Notes under the pieces: model-generated
Databases searched by the model: none
What the model was told of the DNA's origin: nothing
The model's input: only the letters and a program-made list of their open reading frames with translations
NCBI GenBank assembly: GCA_016177805.1
Contig: JACOUN010000110.1
Span: 1-64,000, forward strand
Origin: Rhodocyclales bacterium
GTDB taxonomy: Bacteria; Pseudomonadota; Gammaproteobacteria; Burkholderiales; Rhodocyclaceae
Length of the DNA stretch: 64,000 bases
Direction: 5' to 3'
Translations under genes and position numbers: made by a program
Shown: positions 1-13,755 of the stretch, one piece after another
Position numbering within the stretch: the stretch's first letter is position 1
Layout of the letters: the number at the start of each line of letters is the position of its first letter

Positions 1-1377
1 GCATAGGTATCTACACATGATGCTTCCCCTTTTCGCTGCGAGCGCCATGGAGAATGGAATCAGCAAACCCCCTGAGTTCGGCAGGGGAATAGTGCTGGAG
101 GGCTTCGAGCATGGCGAAGAGCTTGAAGGCGCCATCGAGCAGCGCTGGCATGGTGATGGGGCGAGAGGCTTTCATCTGGCGTCCGGACAAGCGCACCAGA
201 AACGCTCGGGATTGCTCGGCCGCCTCGCCGTGTTCGCGAGCGAGGCGCCAGACGAGCAGACAGGCGTGGGAAGCAATGAGCAGCCGCTTGAAAATAGCCC
301 GCCCGCTCTCCTGCTCCCAGTCCTCCAAGTGATGGCCGGCCTGCTTGAGCAGCTTGAAGAAGGACTCGATCTGCCAGCGAAAGTAATACCACAGCGCGAT
401 CTGCGCATCGCTCACCGTCTCGGGGAGCGCACTGAGCAAGTACCATTCGGCGACCAATCGGCCCTGCACATCATAGAGACGGCTGACCACCATGCGCAGC
501 GCCAGCGGCTCGCCTGCAATGGGTGCGACGCGCCGACCGCTCGGCGCGCACCGGGTGGGTTTGGCCTTACGCGTGAGCACCACAGGCGCACTGGCAATCC
601 ATTGAATGGCGGGTTGGCCTTTGCACTGAACCTGGCGCGCTTCGCGAAACGTCAACTGCTTGGCCACCTCCTTGACGCTCATCGAACGCTTGCCAAACTG
701 CACCGACGAGCCTGCTTTGACGCGCACCAACCAGTGTTGGCCTTGGGCACTCCATCGGCGCATATGGGCCGCCGAGTCGGCCTCGCGGTCGATGATATGC
801 ACCAGCCGCTTGCCAAATTGCTGCGCCTCCAGCCAGTCCATACGCTCGCTCAGCTCGTCCAGGTGCGTCTGCCCGCCGGCGCTGATGGTCTCATCCCGAC
901 AGCGCCATAACCCCTGCGCCGTGACCAGGTTCTGGGCCGGCACCGCCAGCGGCGCCCCGTCAGCGGCACTGACGAGCAAGCTGCTTTGCAATTCGTAGCC
1001 CACGTCGTTTTTGTGTGTCATCTGCAGGCGGTCTTGCTTCGCCTCGTGGCACCTGTAGTTCAGCCTCGACCAATCGTGGATGCACAACACCGACTCGCCT
1101 ACCTGCTCGGCCACCGCCTCGTGCGCCGCCTTGAGCAAAGGCACCGCCAGTTCCTTGGGGCTTACCCGCGGATTGGCCAGAAAGCGCCACATCGCCTGCG
1201 TATGGGCAAACGCCTGCACCCCGTCGGGCAACGCTTTTGCGCCCGCCGACAAGGGGCTTGTGCAATTGGTATGGTTCATTACCAGCTTCTGGTATCGAAC
1301 ATTAAGTCGATCATCAGTAAATTCAGTCGCATACAGCGTAAATCTAACCTAATTTCAAGGTGTGTAGATACCTATGC
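1..1377. mobile_element. IS4-family insertion sequence
   Basis: The first 17 bases of the window (1-17) are the exact reverse complement of 1361-1377, so they form terminal inverted repeats. A single DDE transposase gene fills almost all of the space between them. The element may begin a few bases before the window, so no target duplication can be checked on the left side. A 79-bp non-coding stretch lies between the transposase start and the right repeat. The element looks intact and therefore possibly active. Confidence 0.88.
11..1279 (-). CDS. IS4-family transposase
   Basis: This 422-residue DDE transposase carries out cut-and-paste movement of the surrounding element. The expected catalytic pieces are visible: a first Asp in CIHDW (D69), a second Asp in IIDREAD (D164), and a C-terminal YREK signature (Y-x2-R-x3-E-x6-K) in the segment starting YYFRWQIESFFKLLK. 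That signature is diagnostic of the IS4 family. The gene is full length, with no frameshift, and is bounded closely by the inverted repeats. Assignment to a subgroup of IS4 is not possible from sequence reading alone. Confidence 0.92.
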   Translation of the reverse strand: MNHTNCTSPLSAGAKALPDGVQAFAHTQAMWRFLANPRVSPKELAVPLLKAAHEAVAEQVGESVLCIHDWSRLNYRCHEAKQDRLQMTHKNDVGYELQSSLLVSAADGAPLAVPAQNLVTAQGLWRCRDETISAGGQTHLDELSERMDWLEAQQFGKRLVHIIDREADSAAHMRRWSAQGQHWLVRVKAGSSVQFGKRSMSVKEVAKQLTFREARQVQCKGQPAIQWIASAPVVLTRKAKPTRCAPSGRRVAPIAGEPLALRMVVSRLYDVQGRLVAEWYLLSALPETVSDAQIALWYYFRWQIESFFKLLKQAGHHLEDWEQESGRAIFKRLLIASHACLLVWRLAREHGEAAEQSRAFLVRLSGRQMKASRPITMPALLDGAFKLFAMLEALQHYSPAELRGFADSILHGARSEKGKHHV

Positions 1378-1490
1378 CTTGAAGGGGGAGGAACCTGCTA
1401 ATTGACCACTTCAACGTACACCGTGGGACTCATCGGTGGGCGGGGAGTCGAATCTGACAAAGTAGAATCAATAGACCTTGGAATACCGTC

Positions 1491-1742
1491 ATGGAAACCA
1501 TACTCGCCAACAAATCGGTCGGCCTGAGCGAATTCAAGGCCAACCCGGCCGCCGTGATGCGGGCGGCAGAAGACGAGCCCGTTGCCATCCTCAATCGCAA
1601 CAAGCCGGCTGGCTATGTGATTGGTGCCGCGCAATGGGAGGCCATCACCGAGTTGCTGGAGAACGCGGAGCTGGCTCGAATCGCCAATGCTCGACTGGCG
1701 GATGGTCAACGGCCGGTTCGAGTCACGCTTGATGAGCTATGA
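1491..1742 (+). CDS. Phd/YefM-family antitoxin
   Basis: This 83-residue protein has the Phd/YefM pattern: an N-terminal segment with SVGLSEFKANPAAVM, then NKPAGYVI, and a longer charged C-terminal tail that would wrap the toxin. Such antitoxins bind and neutralise a RelE/Doc-type toxin and repress their own promoter through the N-terminal domain. The stop codon overlaps the following RelE-like gene by 11 bases, which is the usual antitoxin-first arrangement. The pair sits directly beside the IS4-family element, so the promoter region is short (about 110 bases from the IS end). Confidence 0.88.
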   Translation: METILANKSVGLSEFKANPAAVMRAAEDEPVAILNRNKPAGYVIGAAQWEAITELLENAELARIANARLADGQRPVRVTLDEL

Positions 1743-2028
1743 GCTGGCTTTCCACCCTGCCGCATTGATGGAGTGGCAGGTTCTGGACGGTTCGATCAGG
1801 CAGCAGATCAAGCGCAAACTGGCCGAACGGCTGGAACAGCCGCGCGTGCCTGCCGCTCGCTTGAGTGGCGGAGCCGATCTGTACAAGATCAAGCTGCACA
1901 CGACGGGCTATCGGCTGGTGTACCAGGTACAGGACGCACGCGTGACGGTACTGGTGCTGTCGGTCAGCAAACGTGACCGGCTGGCCGCCTACACCGCCGC
2001 GCTGGGCAGGATGGATGATGACGCCTGA
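1732..2028 (+). CDS. RelE/ParE-family toxin
   Basis: This 98-residue basic protein has the RelE fold signature: LSGGADLYKIKLHTTGYRLVYQV in the central sheet and SVSKRDRLAAY near the C-terminus. RelE toxins cleave mRNA on the ribosome and ParE relatives poison gyrase; I lean to RelE because of the KRDR..Y ending. The ATG at 1732 was chosen because it overlaps the antitoxin stop by 11 bases and starts with the usual short beta strand (MSYELAF). Upstream in-frame codons would run through the antitoxin gene. Likely co-transcribed and autoregulated with the antitoxin. Confidence 0.88.
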   Translation: MSYELAFHPAALMEWQVLDGSIRQQIKRKLAERLEQPRVPAARLSGGADLYKIKLHTTGYRLVYQVQDARVTVLVLSVSKRDRLAAYTAALGRMDDDA

Positions 2029-2105
2029 ACACCCGCCCCTCGCGTTCCTGCCCTGAAGCACGGGCAATAACGCGAATCATCAGACCAAACGGTCAGCCCC
2101 CTGGC

Positions 2106-2156
2106 AGGAGCGGCTTCAGCCGCGAAAGCTTTCTGTTCGCGGCTGAAGCCGCTCCT
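2106..2156. repeat. Composite palindrome (REP-like), copy 1
   Basis: Two 21-bp arms (2106-2126 and 2136-2156) are exact reverse complements separated by 9 bases. Each arm itself contains a small palindrome, GCGGCT-TC-AGCCGC. The same design occurs at four other intergenic places in the window. It lies between the toxin gene and the end of the pyruvate carboxylase gene and could act as a transcription barrier for the convergent genes. Confidence 0.85.
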
Positions 2157-2249
2157 TCTATGACGCGTACAACGCGCCCTGCAAGTATGCCCGGAATGCT
2201 GTAAAGAGCGCTTCGTGCGATTGCCCTGCCTGGACGCCCTGTAGCCCCC

Positions 2250-5200
2250 CTACCCCAGCTCCACCAGCAGATCCTTGGCCTCGATGCGATCCCCCGGCGT
2301 CACCAGCACGCGCACCACGGTGGCATCGCGCTCGGCGGTGATGGCGGTTTCCATCTTCATCGCCTCTATCGACACCAGCGGACTGCCCTTGCGCACTTTC
2401 TGACCTTCGCGCACCGACACGGTAACCACCGCGCCGGGCATCGGCGCGCCGACGTGGTTGGGGTTGCCGTCTTCGATGCGCGGGTGGGCGCGGGTGACTT
2501 CGGCGCCGGCCTGGTGGATGCGCGCCATGCGCGGCTGGCCATTGAGTTCGAAGAAGACCTTGATGCGGCCCTCGTCGTCGGCGCTGTCGCTGCGGCCGGT
2601 CTGGCGGATGATCAGGGTCTTGCCGCGATCGATCTCGACCGCGATTTCCTCGCGGTCGCGCAGGCCGTGGAAGAAGGCCGGGGTCGGCAGTTGCGACACG
2701 TCGCCATAGAGCTTGCGATGCTCGACGTAGTCGCGGAACACCTTGGGATACATCAGGTGCGAGGCCAGTTCGTTCTCGCTCGGGGCGCGGCCCAGCAAGG
2801 CTTCGAGTTCGCGGCGGTGGGCGTCGAGATCGGCCGGCGGCATGCTATCGCCGGCACGTCCCGGCAGCGGCGTGCCGCCCTTCAGGACCTTGGCCTGCAG
2901 CGCGGCGGGGAAACCATCCGGCGGGAAGCCCAGTTCGCCACGGAACAGCGAGATCACCGACTCGGGGAAGGCGATCTCGCGATCCGGGTCTTCGACGTCG
3001 GTGCGGCTCAGGTCGTTGGCGACCATGAACAGCGCCATGTCGCCGACCACCTTGGAGGTCGGGGTGACCTTGACGATGTCGCCGAACATCAGGTTGACCT
3101 CGGCATAGGCCCGGGCGACTTCCGGCCAGCGATGCTCCAGCCCCATCGCGCGCGCCTGTTCGCGCAGGTTGGTGTACTGGCCGCCCGGCATTTCGTGGCG
3201 ATAGACGTCCGAGGTGCCGGCGCGCAGGTCGGATTCGAACGGCGCGTAGTGGCGGCGCACCGCCTCGAAGTAGTGCGACAGCGATTGCACCGCCTCCAGG
3301 TCCAGCCCCGGATCGCGCTCGGTGCCGGCCAGCGCGGCGGCAATCGCGCCCAGGCTGGGCTGTGAGGTGAGGCCGCTCATCGCGTCGAGCGCGCCGTCGA
3401 CCGCGTCGGCGCCGGCTTCGATCGCGGCCAGCACGCTCGCGGCGGCGATGCCGCTGGTGTCGTGGGTGTGGAAGTGAATCGGCAGGCCGACTTCGTTCTT
3501 CAGCGCGGTGACCAGCTCGCGCGCCGCGCGCGGGCGGCACACGCCGGCCATGTCCTTGATGCCGAGGATGTGGGCGCCGGCCTTTTCCAGTTGTTTGGCC
3601 AGATCGACGTAGTACTTGAGGTTGTACTTGGGGCGTGACGCGTCGAACAGGTCGCCGGTGTAGCAGATCGCGCCTTCGCACAGCTTGCCAGTATCGCGCA
3701 CCGCGTCGATCGCGACGCGCATGTTGTCCACCCAGTTGAGCGAATCGAAGACACGGAACAGGTCGATGCCGCCGTCCGCCGCCTGGCGCACGAAATGGCG
3801 CACCACGTTGTCCGGGTAGTTGGTGTAGCCGACCGCGTTGGAGGCGCGCAGCAGCATCTGCAACAGCACGTTGGGCACCGCCTCGCGCAGACGGTTGAGG
3901 CGCTCCCACGGGTCTTCCTTGAGGAAGCGGTAGGCCACGTCGAAGGTCGCGCCACCCCAGCATTCGAGCGAGAACAACTGCGGCAGCATGCGCGCGTAGT
4001 GCGGCGCCACCGCCAGCATGTCGGCGCTGCGCATGCGCGTGGCAAACAGCGACTGGTGCGCGTCGCGCAGGGTGGTGTCGGTGAACAGCACGCGACGCTC
4101 GTCCTTCATCCACTGCGCGAAGCCGTCGGCGCCAAGCGCCAGCAGGCGGTCGCGGGTGCCCGGCTGGATCGCCGCGCTCAGATCGCAGCGGGGCGGGCGG
4201 GCGCGCGGCAGCGCCGCGTCGGGGGCCTTGCGGCCGGCCATCTCGGGGTTGCCGTTGACCGTGACTTCACCGAGGAAGTCGAGCAGCCGCGTGGCGCGGT
4301 CGCGGCGGCGGGTGAACTGGAACAGTTCAGGCGTGTCGTCGATGAAGCGGGTGGTGCACTGGCCGGAGCGGAACTCCGGGTGCGAGATGACGTTTTCGAG
4401 GAACTGCAGGTTGGTCGACACCCCGCGCACGCGGAACTCGCGCAGACCGCGATCCATGCGCGCGATGGCCTCGTCGGCGCTGTGCCCCCAGGCCGTGACC
4501 TTGACCAGCAGCGAATCGTAGAACGGGGTGATGACCGCGCCGCTGTAGGCGGTGCCGCCATCCAGTCGCAAGCCGAAACCGGCCGCGCTGCGGTAGGCGG
4601 TGATGCGGCCGTAGTCCGGGGTGAAGCCGTTTTCCGGGTCTTCGGTAGTGACGCGGCACTGCAAGGCGTGGCCGTTGAGGCGGATGTCGGCCTGCGCGGG
4701 CAGGCCGGCGGCGGTGTCGCCAATGCGCATGCCTTCCGAGATATGAATCTGCGCCTTGACGATGTCGACGCCGGTGACCTGCTCGGTCACGGTGTGTTCG
4801 ACCTGGATGCGCGGATTGACCTCGATGAAATAGAACGCGCCGCTGTCGGCGTCCATCAGGAACTCGACCGTCCCGGCATGGGTGTAACTGGCCACGCGGC
4901 AGAGGTTCAATGCCGCATCGCACAATGCCTTACGCGTAACGTCATCGACATAGGGCGCGGGGGCGCGCTCGACCACTTTCTGATGGCGCCGCTGCACCGA
5001 GCAATCGCGTTCGAACAGATGCACCAACTGCCCGTGCTGGTCAGCCAGCACCTGCACCTCGACGTGGCGCGCGCGCCGTACCAGCTTCTCGACATAGACC
5101 TCGTCGTTGCCGAAAGCCGCCAGCGCCTCGCGCCGCGCCACCGCGATCGCGCCGTCGAGTTCGGCTTCGCTTTCGACCACGCGCATGCCGCGCCCGCCCC

Positions 5201-5696
5201 CGCCCCAGCTCGCCTTGAGCATCACCGGATAACCGACCACCGCCGCCTCGGCGCGCGCCGCCGCCGGGTCGGCCGGCAGCGCGCCGCTGGCCGGCACCAC
5301 TGGCACCCCGGCCGCGACGGCGAGCGCGCGCGCCGCCACCTTGTTGCCCAAAGCCCGCATCACGTCCGGGCGCGGGCCTATGAAGGTGATGCCGGCGCGC
5401 TCACAGGCCTCGACGAACTCGGGGTTCTCGGAGAGGAAGCCGTAGCCGGGATGGATCGCATCGACACCCGCCTCCTTGGCCACCCGCAGGATTTCCGGAA
5501 TGTCGAGATAGGCGGCGATGGGCTTCATTCCGTCGCCCACCCGATAGGACTCGTCGGCCTTGAAACGATGCAGCGCGAAGCGGTCTTCGTTGGCGTAAAT
5601 CGCGACGGTGCGGATGCCCAGTTCGCTGGCGGCGCGGAACACGCGGATGGCGATTTCGCCCCGGTTGGCGACGAGGATGCAGCGGATCTTCTTCAT
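2250..5696 (-). CDS. pyc: Pyruvate carboxylase
   Basis: This 1148-residue single-chain biotin enzyme converts pyruvate, bicarbonate and ATP to oxaloacetate. The order is biotin carboxylase (from KKIRCILVANRGEIAIR, with the glycine-rich ATP-grasp loop SWGGGGRGM), the carboxyltransferase barrel (TLRDAHQSLFATRMR, then CWGGATFDVAYRF), and a C-terminal biotinyl domain with the EAMKMET lysine. Length matches the usual 1150 residues. The ATG at 5696 was preferred to a start 15 codons upstream because MKKIRCILVANRGE is the normal N-terminus. It lies 94 bases after gcvT in the same direction as the glycine genes, so it could turn glycine/serine-derived pyruvate into oxaloacetate. Confidence 0.95.
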   Translation of the reverse strand: MKKIRCILVANRGEIAIRVFRAASELGIRTVAIYANEDRFALHRFKADESYRVGDGMKPIAAYLDIPEILRVAKEAGVDAIHPGYGFLSENPEFVEACERAGITFIGPRPDVMRALGNKVAARALAVAAGVPVVPASGALPADPAAARAEAAVVGYPVMLKASWGGGGRGMRVVESEAELDGAIAVARREALAAFGNDEVYVEKLVRRARHVEVQVLADQHGQLVHLFERDCSVQRRHQKVVERAPAPYVDDVTRKALCDAALNLCRVASYTHAGTVEFLMDADSGAFYFIEVNPRIQVEHTVTEQVTGVDIVKAQIHISEGMRIGDTAAGLPAQADIRLNGHALQCRVTTEDPENGFTPDYGRITAYRSAAGFGLRLDGGTAYSGAVITPFYDSLLVKVTAWGHSADEAIARMDRGLREFRVRGVSTNLQFLENVISHPEFRSGQCTTRFIDDTPELFQFTRRRDRATRLLDFLGEVTVNGNPEMAGRKAPDAALPRARPPRCDLSAAIQPGTRDRLLALGADGFAQWMKDERRVLFTDTTLRDAHQSLFATRMRSADMLAVAPHYARMLPQLFSLECWGGATFDVAYRFLKEDPWERLNRLREAVPNVLLQMLLRASNAVGYTNYPDNVVRHFVRQAADGGIDLFRVFDSLNWVDNMRVAIDAVRDTGKLCEGAICYTGDLFDASRPKYNLKYYVDLAKQLEKAGAHILGIKDMAGVCRPRAARELVTALKNEVGLPIHFHTHDTSGIAAASVLAAIEAGADAVDGALDAMSGLTSQPSLGAIAAALAGTERDPGLDLEAVQSLSHYFEAVRRHYAPFESDLRAGTSDVYRHEMPGGQYTNLREQARAMGLEHRWPEVARAYAEVNLMFGDIVKVTPTSKVVGDMALFMVANDLSRTDVEDPDREIAFPESVISLFRGELGFPPDGFPAALQAKVLKGGTPLPGRAGDSMPPADLDAHRRELEALLGRAPSENELASHLMYPKVFRDYVEHRKLYGDVSQLPTPAFFHGLRDREEIAVEIDRGKTLIIRQTGRSDSADDEGRIKVFFELNGQPRMARIHQAGAEVTRAHPRIEDGNPNHVGAPMPGAVVTVSVREGQKVRKGSPLVSIEAMKMETAITAERDATVVRVLVTPGDRIEAKDLLVELG

Positions 5697-5790
5697 GACG
5701 GTTTTCCAGCGGTCGGTTGTTGCGGACACCTCCGGACACACGCGGAATGGTCAGCAATAACCGACCGCACCCCGCTGCGGCCGGGACAAA

Positions 5791-6924
5791 TCAACCCCGA
5801 TAATACCGCTGTGCAACAAAAGGTGTCCGGACAACTTCGACCGGCACGGGTTTACCCCTAACCAGCGCGGCGAGTGCGGTTCCGGGCTGTGCCAGCGCGG
5901 TCTCTACATAGCCCATGGCGACTGGAGCTTCCAAAGTGGGGCCAAAACCGCCACTAGTGACAACCCCTACGACGCGACCACCCTCGTCGACCAGTTCGGC
6001 GCCCTCGCGTACCGGCACGCGCGAGTTCGGACGCAGGCCGACGCGTTTTTTCGCGACACCGTTGGCGATCTGGCCGAGGATCACGTCGGCGCCAGGGTAG
6101 CCGCCGGGACGCGCGCCATCGGCGCGGCGCGGTTTGGACAGCGCCCACAACAGGCTGCTCTCGACCGGCGAAGTGTGCACGTCCAGGTCATGCCCGTACA
6201 GGCACAGCCCGGCTTCGAGGCGCAGCGAGTCGCGCGCGCCCAGGCCGATCGGCAGCACTTCGGGTTGCGCCAGCAGCTCACGCGCCAGCGCTTCGGCCTG
6301 GTCGGCCGGCACCGAGATCTCGAAGCCGTCCTCACCGGTGTAGCCCGAGCGGCTGATGTAGCACTCCACGCCAACCAGCGTCGCGGTGGTGAAGTTCATG
6401 AAGATCATGTCGGCGGTCGCGGGGGCGAGCCGCGCCATGACCGCACCCGCGGCCGGACCCTGCAGCGCCAGCAGCGCGCGCTCGTCCAGCACCTCGACCT
6501 TGCAGCGCGCCGCCAGATGCTGCCGCATGTGGGCGATGTCCTGCGCCTTGCACGCGGCATTGACCACCACGAACAGGCTGCCGTCGCCCATGTTGGCGAC
6601 CATCAGGTCATCCATCACGCCGCCGGTCTCGTTGGTGAACAGCGCGTAGCGCTGCATGCCGGCCGGCAGGTCGATGATGTCCACCGGCACCAGCGTTTCC
6701 AGCGCGGCGGCGGCATCGGCGCCGACCAGGCGCACCTGCCCCATGTGCGAGACATCGAACAGCCCGGCCTGGGTACGGGTGTGGGTGTGTTCCTTGATGA
6801 TCCCCGTCGGGTACTGCACCGGCATCGCATAGCCGGCGAACGGCACCATCCGGGCGCCGAGGGAGACGTGCAGGTCGTACAGCGGGGTGTGGAGGATGGG
6901 GGTGTCGGAGGTGGTAGCGCTCAT
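5791..6924 (-). CDS. gcvT: Aminomethyltransferase, glycine cleavage T protein
   Basis: GcvT (377 residues) takes the aminomethyl group from lipoyl-GcvH, releases ammonia and passes the carbon to tetrahydrofolate. Recognisable stretches are [33 protein letters not shown], and the folate-site segment [13 protein letters not shown], followed by [17 protein letters not shown]. Length is normal. It is separated from the other gcv genes by glyA and sdaA and follows sdaA by 31 bases, so it is probably in the same transcript. An H-T-P operon order is more common, so this is a rearranged set. Confidence 0.96.
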   Translation of the reverse strand: MSATTSDTPILHTPLYDLHVSLGARMVPFAGYAMPVQYPTGIIKEHTHTRTQAGLFDVSHMGQVRLVGADAAAALETLVPVDIIDLPAGMQRYALFTNETGGVMDDLMVANMGDGSLFVVVNAACKAQDIAHMRQHLAARCKVEVLDERALLALQGPAAGAVMARLAPATADMIFMNFTTATLVGVECYISRSGYTGEDGFEISVPADQAEALARELLAQPEVLPIGLGARDSLRLEAGLCLYGHDLDVHTSPVESSLLWALSKPRRADGARPGGYPGADVILGQIANGVAKKRVGLRPNSRVPVREGAELVDEGGRVVGVVTSGGFGPTLEAPVAMGYVETALAQPGTALAALVRGKPVPVEVVRTPFVAQRYYRG

Positions 6925-6955
6925 CGTGGTTCCTTGGGGTCGGGTGGTGCTGGAA

Positions 6956-8335
<1,380 letters not shown>

Positions 8336-8347
8336 GGGGGTTGCGTC

Positions 8348-9601
8348 TCAGCAGCCGTACACGGGGAAACGCGCGCACACCTCGCCAACCTTGGCACGCA
8401 CCGCGTCAATCACGACCGGGTTGTCGATGTCGTCGAGGATGTCGCAGATCCACCCAGCCAGCGCGGTGACTTCGGCAATGCCGAAACCGCGCGTGGTCAC
8501 CGCCGGCGTGCCGATGCGGATGCCGCTGGTGACGAAGGGCGACTGCGGGTCGTTGGGCACGGTGTTCTTGTTGACCGTGATGTAGGCCGCGCCCAGCGCC
8601 GCGTCGGCGGCCTTGCCGGTGATGCCCCTGGAGATCAGGTCGACCAGGAACAGGTGGTCGTCGGTGCCGCCCGAGACGATGTTGTAGCCGCGCTCGACAA
8701 ACACCCCCGCCATCGCGCGGGCGTTGGCGATGACCTGCGTCTGGTACTCGGCGAAGGCCGGTTCCAGCGCCTCCTTGAAGGCCACCGCCTTGGCCGCGAT
8801 GACGTGCATCAGCGGGCCGCCCTGGGTGCCGGGGAACACCATCGAGGCGATCTTCTTCTCGATCTCGGCATTGGCGCAGCCGATGATGACGCCGCCGCGC
8901 GGGCCGCGCAGGGTCTTGTGGGTGGTGCTGGTGACGATGTCGGCGTAAGGCAGCGGACTCGGATAGAGGCCGGCCGCCACCAGACCCGCGACGTGGGCCA
9001 TGTCGACGAACAGCAGCGCCCCGACCTTGTCGGCAATCGCGCGAAAGCGCGGGAAATCCAGATGACGGGCATAGGCCGAGAAGCCGGCGACGATCATCTT
9101 CGGCTGGCATTCCACCGCCAGCGCTTCGAGCGCGTCGTAGTCGATCACGCCTTCGTCGGTCACGCCGTACTGCACCGCGTTGAAGATCTTGCCGGAGAAG
9201 TTCACCTTGGCGCCGTGGGTCAGGTGCCCGCCGTGGGCCAGGCTCATGCCGAGTATGGTGTCACCCGGCTGCAACAACGCCAGGTACACCGCCGCGTTGG
9301 CCTGCGAGCCGGAGTGCGGCTGGACGTTGGCCCAGTCGGCGCCGAACAGTTGCTTGACCCGGTCGATGGCGAGCTGCTCGACCACATCCACGTGCTCGCA
9401 GCCGCCGTAGTAACGCTTGCGCGGGTAGCCTTCGGCGTACTTGTTGGTCAGCACCGTGCCCTGCGCCTGCAGCACGCGCGGGCTGGCGTAGTTTTCCGAG
9501 GCGATCAGCTCGATGTGGTCTTCCTGACGCTGACGCTCGGCCTCGATCGCGTTCCACAACTCGGGGTCGTAACCGGCGATCTGCATGGTTTTGTCAAACA
9601 T
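8348..9601 (-). CDS. glyA: Serine hydroxymethyltransferase
   Basis: GlyA (417 residues) interconverts glycine plus methylene-tetrahydrofolate with serine using PLP. The lysine that holds PLP is K229 in the motif [14 protein letters not shown], and [20 protein letters not shown] is the conserved N-terminal active-site region. The protein is full length. Placement between the gcvP/ACT pair and sdaA suggests a catabolic role here: it consumes the methylene-folate released by glycine cleavage. A composite palindrome lies between it and the upstream ACT gene. Confidence 0.97.
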   Translation of the reverse strand: MFDKTMQIAGYDPELWNAIEAERQRQEDHIELIASENYASPRVLQAQGTVLTNKYAEGYPRKRYYGGCEHVDVVEQLAIDRVKQLFGADWANVQPHSGSQANAAVYLALLQPGDTILGMSLAHGGHLTHGAKVNFSGKIFNAVQYGVTDEGVIDYDALEALAVECQPKMIVAGFSAYARHLDFPRFRAIADKVGALLFVDMAHVAGLVAAGLYPSPLPYADIVTSTTHKTLRGPRGGVIIGCANAEIEKKIASMVFPGTQGGPLMHVIAAKAVAFKEALEPAFAEYQTQVIANARAMAGVFVERGYNIVSGGTDDHLFLVDLISRGITGKAADAALGAAYITVNKNTVPNDPQSPFVTSGIRIGTPAVTTRGFGIAEVTALAGWICDILDDIDNPVVIDAVRAKVGEVCARFPVYGC

Positions 9602-9694
9602 GGGCGTTCCTGTGGGAATGGGGTTGGGGGTCAGGGCAATCGCATGAAGTCCACTGCGTTCATTCCGTGCGCGCGGGTTTGGCTTGGGACACTC

Positions 9695-9752
9695 CGTAGG
9701 AGCGGCTTTAGCCGCGATAGCGGTGCTATTCGCGGCTAAAGCCGCTCCTACG
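9695..9752. repeat. Composite palindrome (REP-like), copy 2
   Basis: Two 23-bp arms (9695-9717 and 9730-9752) are perfect reverse complements around a 12-base loop. The half-arm core is GCGGCT-TT-AGCCGC, the TA-variant of the copy at 2106-2156. It sits in the 203-base gap between the ACT-domain gene and glyA, inside what otherwise looks like one transcription unit, and may set differential expression or RNA stability there. Confidence 0.85.
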
Positions 9753-9804
9753 AGATGGCTGATCGTCCGGTTTGAAGGATCATGCGATTGCCCTGCTTGG
9801 GGGG

Positions 9805-10335
9805 TCAGCGACCGGCGCCGGACTCAAGGGTGATATCCACCATCAAGTCGTTGGCCAGCGCCTCCAGCTCGGCCTGCAGGCCGGCGGTCTGCGCCGAGGA
9901 CGGGATCTGCATTTCGATGCGCGCGCGGAACAGCGTTTCGCCGCTGAACGAGGCGCTTTCGCACGCGGTTTCGAGCTTGTCGATGCTCGCGCCGTGGCGC
10001 GCCAGCACCGCCGAGATCTCGCGCACGATACCGGGCCGGTCCTGCCCGACCAGTTCCAGCGCGGTGCGGCATGGTGTGCCGGAGGCCGCCGGGGCCGCGC
10101 CCTGCTCGATGGTCAGGCGCAGCCCCTCGGCTTCCAGGTCGCGCAGCGCCGCTTCCAGCTTGGGCGCGTCGGCCTCCTCGATTTCCAGGCGCACGATGCC
10201 GGCGAACTTGCCCGCCAGTTGCGCCATGTTGCTTTCCATCCAGTTGGCGCCGCAGGCGGCCGCGCGCGCGGCCATCGCGCTGACCAGACCGGGTCGGTCG
10301 GTGCCCAGCAGGGTAATGACGAATGAAGTTTTCAT
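9805..10335 (-). CDS. gcvR: ACT-domain protein, glycine cleavage system repressor-like
   Basis: This 176-residue protein has two ACT domains: residues about 4-75 ([19 protein letters not shown]) and about 90-165 ([19 protein letters not shown]). This is the layout of GcvR, which senses glycine and modulates the LysR activator GcvA in enterobacteria. No DNA-binding domain is visible. It follows gcvP by 12 bases, which strongly ties it to glycine cleavage control. Whether it works with the divergent LysR protein at 13756 is inference; the gene symbol is assigned on architecture and context. Confidence 0.8.
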   Translation of the reverse strand: MKTSFVITLLGTDRPGLVSAMAARAAACGANWMESNMAQLAGKFAGIVRLEIEEADAPKLEAALRDLEAEGLRLTIEQGAAPAASGTPCRTALELVGQDRPGIVREISAVLARHGASIDKLETACESASFSGETLFRARIEMQIPSSAQTAGLQAELEALANDLMVDITLESGAGR

Positions 10336-10347
10336 CGCAGCGGTTCC

Positions 10348-13230
<2,883 letters not shown>

Positions 13231-13250
13231 GGCGTGGGCGGCTCCCGTAG

Positions 13251-13622
13251 TCAGGCGATCAGCGCGTTGTAGGCGGCCTCGTCGAGCAGCCCGTCCAGTC
13301 CGGCCAGGTCGTCGACGCGGACGCGGATGAACCAGCCGGCGCCGAGCGGATCTTCATTGACCGTGGCGGGTGCGTCGTTGAGGGCTTCATTGATCTCGAC
13401 CACCGTGCCAGCCAGCGGCATCTTCAGATCGCCAGCGGCCTTCACCGACTCGATCACCGCCGCCTCGTCGCCCGCGCCAAAACTCGCGCCAACCTCCGGC
13501 AACTGCACGAAAACGATGTCGCCCAGCGCGTTCTGGGCGTGGTCGGTGATGCCGACGGTCACCACGTTGTCGCCTTCCAGGCGCAGCCATTCGTGGTCTT
13601 CGGTGTATTTGAGCGTGCTCAT
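13251..13622 (-). CDS. gcvH: Glycine cleavage system H protein
   Basis: GcvH (123 residues) is the lipoyl carrier that shuttles the aminomethyl group between GcvP, GcvT and the L protein. The lipoylated lysine is K61 in ESVKAAGD. The ATG at 13622 gives the standard N-terminus [13 protein letters not shown]; an upstream in-frame start would add 33 residues without homology. It is the first gene of the minus-strand unit and is divergent from a LysR-type regulator, with only 133 bases between the two starts. Confidence 0.96.
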   Translation of the reverse strand: MSTLKYTEDHEWLRLEGDNVVTVGITDHAQNALGDIVFVQLPEVGASFGAGDEAAVIESVKAAGDLKMPLAGTVVEINEALNDAPATVNEDPLGAGWFIRVRVDDLAGLDGLLDEAAYNALIA

Positions 13623-13709
13623 GTGGCGTCCTTGCAATGTGGATGTCGAATCGGAAGCGGGTTTGCAGCTATCGGGGTCCATGGTAGCGGCGTCTTGACA
13701 TTTGCGTTC

Positions 13710-13726
13710 TTGATAGTTCAAATCAA
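13710..13726. promoter_or_regulatory. Candidate LysR-type operator between gcvH and the LysR gene
   Basis: The sequence TTGAT-N7-ATCAA at 13710-13726 is a perfect interrupted palindrome containing the T-N11-A form expected of LysR binding sites. It overlaps the spacer and -10 end of a candidate promoter for the LysR gene: TTGACA (13695-13700), 17 bases, TCAAAT (13718-13723). Binding here could repress the regulator and activate the divergent gcv transcript. This is a sequence reading only. Confidence 0.5.
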
Positions 13727-13755
13727 ATCATTAACACCGCAAATGGCAAACGGCG

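Noticed and set aside
3795-5861. A 688-codon open frame on the plus strand
   Set aside because: It is antisense to the biotin carboxylase half of pyruvate carboxylase; no recognisable domain.
13623-13755. Possible glycine riboswitch before gcvH
   Set aside because: The gap is only 133 bases, and I see neither of the tandem aptamer cores; a LysR-type site fits better.
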